Source: Psilocybe azurescens (taxonomy: Eukaryota; Basidiomycota; Agaricomycetes; Agaricales; Agrocybaceae). Taken from it: 16,015 bases of DNA. The notes below the pieces were generated by a model, which did not search any database, had not been told where the DNA came from, and saw only the letters and a program-made list of their open reading frames with translations. This document shows positions 9,964 to 16,015 of the stretch, piece by piece; position 1 is the stretch's first letter, and each line of letters opens with the position of its first letter. Both the position numbers and the translations under genes were made by a program. The stretch spans positions 1-16,015 of the forward strand of contig JAJIRX010000310.1 in the NCBI GenBank assembly GCA_023853785.1, given 5' to 3'.

Positions 9964-10607
9964 ATGCTCAAAATCCTGATTTCCCAAGAGTTCCCTTCTC
10001 TTGGTCCTTTGCTTCGCAATGTATGTGAAGAGTTCATACGTTTTCGTGCAGGATTAATAATATGATTTAGGTTCTTGATCTTTACAGAGTCAAATATCTA
10101 TGGATTGACAGTCGAATGAGTTTCCAACAGCGCGCCCAAGTCGTGAAAATTTTCTGTACCGATTCAAATATCCACGTGCTGATTATGTCTTTGGTTGGAT
10201 CTGTCGGTCTCAATCTCACTGTGGCGTCAGTGATTATATTTCTTGTATGCTTTCTCTCATAGTACACAATTTCATAAACTGATCTTTCAAAGGACCAACC
10301 ATGGAGTGCTCAAGACGAGTTGCAGATCCGTGGTCGTGCACATCGTCAGCCTCAACAGCAGACTGTACGATGTTACTACCTGCTCACTGACAAGACAGCA
10401 GACATCATTCTGGCAGCCCTTGCTTGCGGTAAACATCACATGATGGCAGCCTTTCTCAAGCAGGAGCACGGCCAAGGTATGTGTTCAGTTTATGTTTCAC
10501 AGACTATAAGTTAAAATACAACTACAGAGTTATATTCATTATTGGCTGGAGGGACTCTTAATCCGCCAGAAGACGACTACAATGAGTCCTCTTCTGATCT
10601 GCACTAA
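9964..10607 (+). CDS. Intact helicase C-terminal lobe exons (part of the relic)
   Basis: Four exons (9964-10020, 10071-10244, 10293-10476, 10528-10607) splice cleanly into about 165 codons ending in TAA 10605. The introns are 50, 48 and 51 nt with canonical GT...AG ends. They encode ILISQEFPSLGPLLRN, YLWIDSRMSFQQRAQVV (motif IV region), GSVGLNLTVASVIIF (motif V), QIRGRAHRQPQQ (motif VI, with the two arginines), and an acidic tail NESSSDLH. An in-frame ATG lies at 9964. The upstream linker exon (9776-9979) reaches this frame only with a one-base change at about 9955-9963. The contrast with the broken first lobe suggests either later constraint on this part or simply fewer hits by chance. Without lobe 1 it cannot act as an ATPase. 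Confidence 0.65.
10021..10070 (+). other. Helicase intron
   Basis: 50 nt with donor GTATGT and acceptor TTTAG. It joins GPLLRN to VLDLYRVKYLWID in phase 0. Confidence 0.85.
10245..10292 (+). other. Helicase intron
   Basis: 48 nt with donor GTATGC and acceptor CAAAG. It joins VASVIIFL to DQPWSAQDELQIRG in phase 0, between motifs V and VI. Confidence 0.85.
10477..10527 (+). other. Helicase intron (last)
   Basis: 51 nt with donor GTATGT and acceptor CTACAG. It joins KQEHGQ to ELYSLLAGGTLNPPEDD in phase 1, followed by the terminal exon. Confidence 0.82.
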
Positions 10608-10778
10608 TTTCCAGCTTTTCTGTCTGCATATTGCCTCTCACCCACATCTTCATTGATGGAAATATAATACAGCAATGGACAAGTTTACATCCTACAGTCT
10701 CAGAGCTTTCTGTCACAAAGGCAAGATTCTTCTTAGTGAGCAGAAGTACAAGGAATTTGTCCACTTCATGTTATGTGA

Positions 10779-11522
10779 GGTGAGGGGTGAAGGGAGCGCA
10801 AATAAATGCAAAAGGCTGTGTGTTACACTGTAAGTAATGTGGGACAATACTAGTTAAATAGGTTTGGAGGGTTATCCAAGATAGCTATTTCATCTTTATA
10901 GACTCATCAGTAGCTATTGTATGTAAGGAATATTATTAAGTACTCCTAAAATAAGTGCTTGTTTAGTAAGCTAAGCACCTATTCTTAGCAGATTGACTAT
11001 TGATTGCTAATTTTTTTATTGTTTGGGATGAAAGGGGTGTATAAATGCAATTGGCTGTATAAAACTTGTGAGTTGGTTACGCACTGGCTAAATGACTTTG
11101 GAGGGGTATTCAAAGTAGCCATTTTGTCTTTATAGACTCATCAGTAGCTATTGTATATAAAGAATATTATTATGTACTCCTAAAATAAGCACATGTTTAC
11201 CAAGCTAAGCACCCATTCTTAGTGAATCAATTATCAATTTCTAATCTTTTAGTGTTATCTTTGTAATCTTACTTGTATTAATACAGGAATATCAGAGGTC
11301 TTACTGGCTAATTACAATAGAGCTGATCAAGCTCATGAGGGTTTGGGTGGAGGGTTGAGAGTGTTTAATAAATACAAGCAGCTGTATAAAACTTGTGAGT
11401 GAAAGATGTACAGAGCTAAATAGCTTTAGAGGGTATCCAAAGTAGCCATTTTGTCTTTATAGACTCATCAGTAGCTATTGTATATAAGGAATATTACTAT
11501 ATGCTCCTAAAATAAGCACTGA
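10779..11522. repeat. Three diverged tandem copies of a roughly 240-330 bp repeat
   Basis: Each copy begins with a G-rich stretch and ATAAATGC/ATAAATAC (at 10802, 11041, 11368), continues through AAAACTTGTGAGT-like and TTTGGAGG-like DNA, and ends in the most conserved block: TTTATAGACTCATCAGTAGC (from 10896, 11130 and 11456) followed by TATTGTAT, AAGAATATTA and CTCCTAAAATAAG. Copies 1 and 2 share a further AAGCTAAGCACC. Spacings are 239 and 327 bases. No coding frame spans them. They begin about 170 bases after the helicase stop; the stretch 10608-10778 has no recognisable coding sequence. Confidence 0.8.
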
Positions 11523-13041
11523 AAGGGTGTAAACTATTCTGAGCTTACAATTCATAGTGAGACACAGAGGCCCTTATTTTTGTGATTGTTATCTGTAATA
11601 AACTAGTACAATATACTAGCAAAGGGTAGGAGATACGCCAGACTATTAGGCTCTGAGGCTTCACTTCCTAGTGGGCCAACAAGTGTAGTAGACCTTACAA
11701 ACTAACTAAGGTGTAGTGTGGCCTATTAATCAGCACTATGAATCAAAGACTACCTTTAGTTTCCTACACAGCTATCAAAGCAACCCTAACTGAGTGCCCG
11801 AGGTGATTGCCTGTCCTATTGATCATGCTATTACTCATACTCACCATAAAAAGTGTCACTTATATAAGAAATGCAGACGCATAACATTTGCCATGTCTGG
11901 ATTTTATAACTAAACCACTGTATAATTCTACTCAAAATTCTTGTTACAATTTATTCTTACTCTCATCTTGATAGTCCAACAAAGAACCAAATTGTAGGAT
12001 ATACCCAAGCCACAGGAAATTCAAGCAGAATATTTGATCTAAGTGTGGGAATTTTTAGTGATGCGACACTTTTATGGTAAGCACGAGTAGTCCTATGCAA
12101 GGAAGAACTCCTAAGAAATAACCTTGGCTTTTACAAGGAGGAAACATCTATCAGTCTCTTAACAAGTGATTGCCAAGTGATAAAAATCTTATTAATTAGC
12201 AAAAGCGATCACTGTGTCCAGGCCTCACAAAGGCTGTTCACTAAATTAGGCAATCAACTGCTCGGGGATCAGGCATTGTCACTGCACCACATGGGTGATT
12301 GCCCCACAGACTGAATGTATTGGCAATTGAAATCTTGTGTACAACTCAGCATATGAGATCCAACTATAAAAACTTGTAATTTGCAATGCAGCCAATGTAA
12401 GTGAGGGATTGCCCAGTCAGCAATTGCCACACAATACTAGAGGTAACTTGCCTCATGATAAGGGCACCTGCTGTTCCAGGAAGTCCTAAACCAATAGCAA
12501 CTGTGCTTGGGAACCTTGGTAGGGTTTCCTAGGAAATATACCCCTAAGCAATCTAGTCCTGACATGCCTTAGCCACAAGCCATCTGATAAAATAAGTCAG
12601 TTGGTCGCTACCCAAGGAGGCACTGCCACATGCACAACAATGTTATCTTCAAATAAGCACTGTAGCCCAGGCAAACTAGTACTTTCCACTATTATAATTG
12701 GTGCAGCAAAGGCTAGGCAACACGTGGTCCATTTACTTCCTTTTCTCTTAGTCTCTTTCAATTATCACAAGCCAAAGTATCTATTTAGTCTATAAAAACA
12801 GCCCTGTATCTTAGAATAGAAACCAAGTAATATACACCCTGAATTTGATATCAGAATTTACTCTGAATAAGAATTCCAAGTATCAATACTTTGAAGACTA
12901 GCGATTTGTGTGATAAGAAATCGAACACTACAGTTCACCTTAAGCAATTAGGCGCTACCTGGTTTCATGAGCAATTGCCATTGTTATATTCAATGTCAGG
13001 TCCATTAGACTTGATAAGTAGGCTTTTATAAGTCATCTGTG
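11523..13041. other. AT-rich non-coding field with scattered GTGATTGCC / GCAATTGC motifs
   Basis: No credible gene lies on either strand; the longest frame (12601-12795) lacks motifs. The sequence is dotted with variants of GTGATTGCC and GCAATTGC, for example near 11802, 12166, 12294, 12408-12428 and 12970, which continue into the 116-bp repeats that follow. This suggests an old satellite now too diverged to show a period. Confidence 0.45.
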
Positions 13042-13275
13042 GACTGCCCTGGGGATAGTTAAGTACAGGTTGAAACCCTATACAGCTAGCAATTGCTCAT
13101 AGTAACTAGGGATGACTGTCAGAGAACTCCATCTGTTCAGAACATTGCCTATAGTAAGACTGCCCTGGGGATTGTTAAGTATGGGTGGGAACCCTATAAA
13201 GGCTAGTGATTGCTTATAGTAACTAGGGACGACTGTCAGAGAAATATGACTGTTTCAGGATGTTGCCTATAGTAA
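13042..13275. repeat. Two tandem copies of a 116-118 bp repeat
   Basis: The copies at 13042-13157 and 13158-13275 share GACTGCCCTGGGGAT, GTTAAGTA, AACCCTATA, ATAGTAACTAGGGA, GACTGTCAGAGAA and TTGCCTATAGTAA in the same order, with an estimated 80-85% identity by eye. A third, much degraded copy may continue to about 13360 (TATAGAAACTAAGGA, GATCGCTTATAGTG). Confidence 0.85.
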
Positions 13276-13400
13276 ACTAAGGACTGTGGGTTAGTGTGCC
13301 CAGTTGTTTATAGAAACTAAGGATTTACAACATGTTAATACAGATGATCGCTTATAGTGTTTGATAGTTTGAGTTTGGAATTTTATAAAGAGAACTGTTA

Positions 13401-13570
13401 AGTGTCCTGTGTACACTTGCCTCCAAAGCAATCCCCTTGATATTGGTGATCACCCTCATAGAGAGATCACCTTTACTATTTCAGTGCCTTGTGTGTACTC
13501 GCCTGTCTAAAAGAGTTCTCTAGCTACTAGTGATCACCTAAGAGTGTTTGTCTAAGTATGTACTCTGCTA
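13401..13570. repeat. Two diverged copies of an 82-bp repeat
   Basis: AGTGTCCTGTGTACACTTGCCT at 13401 and AGTGCCTTGTGTGTACTCGCCT at 13483 each lead, after about 50 bases, into GTGATCACC. An extra GATCACC lies at 13466. The remaining bases between these anchors are poorly conserved. There is no coding potential. Confidence 0.6.
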
Positions 13571-13675
13571 AACTAGTTATTGTAATAAGCCTTACAAGGT
13601 TACTCTCCCAGATTGAACTGATCAATATAAATATTTGATTGGGTGTTGTGTATTAGGCAATTACAAAGACACCCC

Positions 13676-13902
13676 ACATTAAACATCTCAATGGGGTGTG
13701 TGTTGCATGCCAAACAGGGAAAAACAGCACTGCGAAAGAGGTGGGGGCGTTGGGGTGGGTGTTGCATGCCAAACAGAGAGCAACAGCGCTACAATAGAGG
13801 GCTGGGGGTGTTGCATGTGAGATGGAGTGCAACGGTGCTACAACAAGAGGCAGATGGGTTTTGCATGCAAAAGGCAGCATGACAGTGCTGCAAAGGGGGT
13901 CT
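13676..13902. repeat. Minisatellite of about 50-59 bp, four units
   Basis: TTGCATGC/TTGCATGT recurs at 13703, 13762, 13811 and 13861. Each time it is followed by CAAACAG/GAGATG-like DNA, CAACAG or TGACAG, GCGCTACAA/GTGCTGCAA, and a purine-rich GAGGGGTGGGGG-type spacer. The unit length drops from 59 to about 50. Frames crossing it on both strands (such as 13643-13882 plus and 13653-13880 minus) are low-complexity by-products, not genes. Confidence 0.85.
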
Positions 13903-13913
13903 GTTACGACAAG

Positions 13914-13972
13914 TCTTTCTCTTTTCCCTTTCTCTTTTCTTTTCTTTTCTTTTCTTTTCTTTTCCTTTTCTT
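13914..13972. repeat. Polypyrimidine microsatellite, (TTTTC)n
   Basis: Almost pure T/C on the plus strand, with a core of about six uninterrupted TTTTC units (roughly 13934-13963) and degenerate flanks. It follows directly on the minisatellite. The complementary purine strand could form a triplex or act as a nucleosome-depleted tract. Confidence 0.9.
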
Positions 13973-14009
13973 GTCATCATTCACATCATTGATACATCAT
14001 TGTATGTTC

Positions 14010-14147
14010 TGATGAACTTTCACCTTCCATCATATCTACAAAACTCCATCATATCTCTGATGAACTTTCACTTCTATCTTTTATGATACATCTTTTGATG
14101 AACACTTGATCTGTTTCCTCTATTCTTATATACATCTGCTGATGAAC
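14010..14147. repeat. Four spaced TGATGAAC motifs
   Basis: TGATGAAC occurs at 14010, 14058, 14096 and 14140 (spacings 48, 38 and 44), each in a T/C-rich context. TGATGAACTTTCAC is conserved in the first two. It looks like a degraded minisatellite with a period of about 40-48. Confidence 0.6.
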
Positions 14148-14290
14148 ATTCAAACTCGTTTCAACTTGCTGTACAGTTCATAGTATTTATACCAGGAAGG
14201 ATCTACTGTATTCTTTAGCTAGTTCTTGAGAATCCAACCTGCTTAACCTGCTCAACTCAAACTTGAACTTGTTCTTGTAAACGATTGGTG

Positions 14291-14320
14291 GTTAGATTAC
14301 GCACACTGCGTGATTCTAAC
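14291..14320. repeat. Imperfect 30-base hairpin
   Basis: GTTAGATTACGC (14291-14302) pairs with GCGTGATTCTAAC (14308-14320) across ACACT, with mismatches in the middle of the stem. The T/C-rich, repeat-bearing DNA before it resembles long-terminal-repeat DNA, and the hairpin might mark an LTR-internal junction. I could not find the partner LTR in the window. Confidence 0.5.
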
Positions 14321-14378
14321 TTGAGATCGTAGCACAGGGTCAGTGGAGGCTGCATGTAAAGAGGAGGAGAGGGGCTCA

Positions 14379-14520
14379 TGGGCAGCGCTGGCTCAACTCA
14401 GCAGAGTATGGGAGCACAAAAGCATGGGCACTGGGCACTGTTGGTGAATCAGCAGGCAACAGGCATTCAAATGTGTGGGTGCTGGGCGCTGCTCACATAT
14501 TGGCAGGTGTTGCAAGCTTT
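14379..14520. repeat. Minisatellite of about 45-53 bp, three units
   Basis: GGGCAGCGCTGGCTC (14379), GGGCACTGGGCACTGTTGGTG (about 14424) and GGGTGCTGGGCGCTGCTCAC (14477) each begin a diverged unit that continues with CAGCAG/GGCAGG and a CAAA/CAAG element. The open frame across it (14378-14596) arises from the repeat. Confidence 0.65.
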
Positions 14521-14970
14521 ACGCAGGTCCACTGGAGGGGAAAATCTACTGGGTTATCTGTTAGTGCCTGACTCATTCCAATATGGGGGTGGATGACTTA
14601 CTGGTAGGGCCCACTATACTTGTTCCTTGCCATGAACAGCCATCTATGCAAAGAGGAGTGGAAAGGGAAAGGTGTGTGTGTTGGGGGGGGGGGAAAGATG
14701 AAGGGTGGGAAGAAATGAATCCATGCCACAGGTTCACAAATGTTTGAGTCATGTGACTTTGAACGTGTCACATCGGACTGCTCACTCCACAGCCTGAACA
14801 AAATACAGAATTCTGTTGATAAGGACTATATACACTCAGAAAAATACATCAGTTTATTGACTCTATATTCTACTGTATTCTATGTGTGATATCTCTTTAA
14901 TTGATCTAAGTTTTTTCTATTAATATTTTCTTTTTATTAATACTAATATAAACAACCCTCTGTTTGCTGT
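14521..14970. other. Non-coding spacer with G11 homopolymer
   Basis: No conserved frame on either strand. A run of 11 G lies at 14683-14693, preceded by (GT)n and flanked by purine-rich DNA. The last 150 bases are strongly AT-rich. Confidence 0.5.
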
Positions 14971-15190
14971 CTGTTGGACTTCTATTAGAATTTTGTTGGT
15001 CTTGTCCATTGGAATTCCAATGGTCATATCTGGTGGTATCCTGTTCGACTTCTGTTGGTCCTGTCCAGTTATTTCCATTGGACTTTGACTGTTGGTTTGG
15101 TATTATTCTAGTAGACAGTCCACCTGGACAGTCTGTTGGACTTATGTTGACCAGACATTCACCAGAATCTTACTGGAATCTCACTGGAAA
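14971..15190. repeat. TTGGAC-rich diverged repeats with an 18-bp perfect palindrome
   Basis: CTGTTGGACTTCT (14971) recurs as CTGTTCGACTTCT (15041) and in part at 15133 (CTGTTGGACTTA), alternating with GTTGGTC, TTGTCC and CCATTGG words. CCATTGGAATTCCAATGG at 15006-15023 is a perfect palindrome. The recurring TGGA/TCCA half-site links this stretch to the array that follows. Confidence 0.7.
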
Positions 15191-15252
15191 TTTTCAGCAG
15201 TCCTAGACCAGAAAAATTGTCATTCTGAAGTGTACTTTACCTCCACCCATAT

Positions 15253-15480
15253 ACTCCATATGGAGTCCACCAACTCATACAAAGTGGTGGACTCCATATG
15301 GAGTCCACCTGGAACATATGTAAATGTTCAAAAGTCATCTTTGATAAGTGGAGTCCAGATGGAGTCCAGATGGAGTCCAAGTGGACTCCATACAATTCCA
15401 CTTGAGGCCAGATGGAGTCCACCTGGACTCCATATAGACTCTGTATGGACTCCACATGGACTCTGTATAAACTCCACATA
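15253..15480. repeat. Palindromic TGGAGTCCA array
   Basis: The exact 9-mer TGGAGTCCA occurs at 15261, 15299, 15349, 15360, 15371 and 15413. Its reverse complement TGGACTCCA occurs at 15288, 15382, 15424 and 15446. Several near-copies (TAGACTCTG, TGGACTCTG, AAACTCCA) lie to the right. Units are 11-15 bases apart and change orientation, producing a perfect 24-bp palindrome at 15286-15309 and two 20-base dyads with 2-base spacers (15371-15390, 15413-15432). It is open in several frames on both strands, but these peptides are repeat artefacts. Confidence 0.9.
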
Positions 15481-15716
15481 GGTCTTAATATTCATTTTTT
15501 TATTAGTATAGTCAAGGTCTAGATAGAAACTAGATGGAGCTTTTGTATATTTATTTTAAATTCATTATCTAAGTGAGTAGTAGACTTACAAGCTTATAAA
15601 TAGATTATTTGTAAGAAGTCTATATGAAGCTCTTAAAGTCTTCAAATTAAATCAAATAATTTATAGTGGTACACTAGAATACACTTCTTTTCTACACTCT
15701 TATGCCTCATCATCTT
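15481..15716. other. AT-rich 3' flank of the transposase fragment
   Basis: No frame of note. An imperfect hairpin (AGACTTACAA near 15583 with TTTGTAAGAAGTCT ending near 15622) lies just beyond the stop of the minus-strand gene. Confidence 0.4.
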
Positions 15717-16015
15717 CTATATCCCAGTGTCTTTTAATACAGTTTTCATTCTTTCTTCTTCTTCATCATCTTCAGTATCATCAATTTGATGAGGCTTTTC
15801 TCTTTGTTTCTGCTTTTGAATGACATTTTGAGTGTGATAGAACAGCATTGAATGTAAAACCAATCAAAATTCCCAGATTTCATGTGCTTTAGAATTGAAT
15901 CAAAGCCACCTAATAATGAATTTAATTGTTCAGATGCTTGTATATTAAATGCTTGTTGAAAATATTCTGTTCCATCTTTAGTCTTTGCTAGAACCACAAG
16001 ATTAGGAGCAGAACC
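15717..16015 (-). pseudogene. C-terminal fragment of a probable KDZ-type transposase, one-base frame break
   Basis: On the minus strand the frame is open from the window edge: GSAPNLVVLAKTKDGTEYFQ, then EQLNSLLGGFDSILKHM and NFDWF. The EQ-N-x-LGGF...M...NF-W pattern resembles, from memory, the C-terminal part of KDZ-related transposases and their relatives that are abundant in agaric genomes. At an A4 run (15856-15859 on the plus strand) the frame shifts. The unshifted frame ends at 15746 in a poly-Lys peptide, but the neighbouring frame continues with HSMLFYHTQNVIQKQ and an acidic DDTEDDEEEE tail to a TAG at 15717-15719. That is the expected continuation, so one base appears missing from the run. 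The N-terminal part, including the catalytic core, lies outside the window. An alternative is another fungal transposon-borne protein of unknown function. Confidence 0.5.

Larger units (their letters stand above)
7983..10607 (+). pseudogene. SNF2-family helicase/ATPase relic with inactivated ATP-binding lobe
   Basis: Degraded SNF2-type chromatin-remodelling ATPase of a family that is multicopy in agaric genomes. Order: N-terminal part with NPWVN and EDIEDLMNLYEDFF (8161-8205), then MTPEVLARNLGFPPSQLPI; LHWHQL before motif I (about 8490); DEVGLEKTFQ (8580-8609), where GLGKT is expected; LVPGTLIAQW (8733-8771, motif Ia/Ib region); TINEAH (9119-9136), where DEAH is expected; MTATPLQT (9209-9232, motif III); DIAGMGRIVGIPYF (about 9290-9332); a linker with KSTKFD and MCVHLLSRD; then the helicase C lobe with GSVGLNLT (motif V) and QIRGRAHRQPQQ (motif VI). 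The first lobe needs many frame changes and carries stops, for example at 8389-8391 and 9233-9235. The Walker A Gly is replaced by Glu and the Walker B Asp by Asn, so ATP hydrolysis should be lost. The C lobe from 9964 is intact. Confidence 0.82.

Noticed and set aside
13643..13882. Cys/His-containing small protein over the minisatellite
   Set aside because: The repeated peptide arises from the 50-59 bp DNA repeat, and the opposite strand is open as well, so there is no sign of selection for protein.
14291..14320. tRNA primer-binding site of an LTR element
   Set aside because: TGG occurs just before the hairpin, but the following bases do not match a tRNA 3' end I can name, so it is kept only as a hairpin.
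15253..15480. CRISPR array
   Set aside because: Units are 9-12 bases in alternating orientation with spacers of only 2-6 bases and no cas genes, and the DNA is eukaryotic.
15092..15481. Frame of 129 codons and an opposing 80-codon frame
   Set aside because: Both come from the TGGAGTCCA array, which has few stop codons in any frame.
1..16015. tRNA or rRNA genes
   Set aside because: I looked for B-box-like GGTTCGANTCC words and cloverleaf-compatible arms and found none convincing. Divergent or intron-containing tRNAs could be missed by eye.

Overview
The window looks like nuclear DNA of a filamentous basidiomycete, most likely an Agaricomycete mushroom. The reasons are very short GT-AG introns (about 48-72 nt, one of 148 nt), a Far9/Far10-SLMAP type FHA gene of the form I know from agarics, a SNF2-type helicase family that is multicopy in agarics, and a fragment resembling a KDZ-type transposase. 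There are no bacterial signals such as ribosome binding sites or operons. The organism call is inference from gene content, since no search could be run.

Layout. Bases 2-349 hold the 3' end of an unidentified gene. Bases 350-2250 show nothing I can name. A GC-rich block from about 2250 to 5827 (+) is one large multi-exon gene. It has an N-terminal FHA domain, an acidic/low-complexity middle with coiled coils, and a hydrophobic C-terminal tail anchor, which I read as the STRIPAK-complex subunit SLMAP/Far9/Far10(Vps64). The protein is recognisable along its whole length, but the frame changes about a dozen times by single bases, several of them at homopolymers, and there is a TAA in a polyglutamine run.

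From about 6.2 kb onward the DNA becomes AT-rich, repetitive and degraded. Bases 6821-7508 carry spliceable exons of an unidentified gene. Bases 7983-10607 carry a SNF2 helicase relic: the N-terminal ATPase lobe is broken and its Walker A and Walker B residues are replaced, while the C-terminal helicase lobe (9964-10607) still reads cleanly through four exons. Bases 10.8-13.6 kb hold no gene but several independent families of diverged tandem repeats. Bases 13.7-14.5 kb hold minisatellites and a (TTTTC)n tract. Bases 14.97-15.48 kb hold a palindrome-rich TGGAGTCCA array. The right edge (minus strand, 15717 to the end) is the C-terminal end of a probable transposase with one frame break.

The picture is a boundary between a conserved housekeeping gene and a repeat-rich, gene-decay compartment. 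The genes do not form a pathway. I see no convincing new defence or biosynthetic system. The least explained items are the palindromic array, the repeat field behind the helicase, and the unidentified gene at 6.8-7.5 kb.
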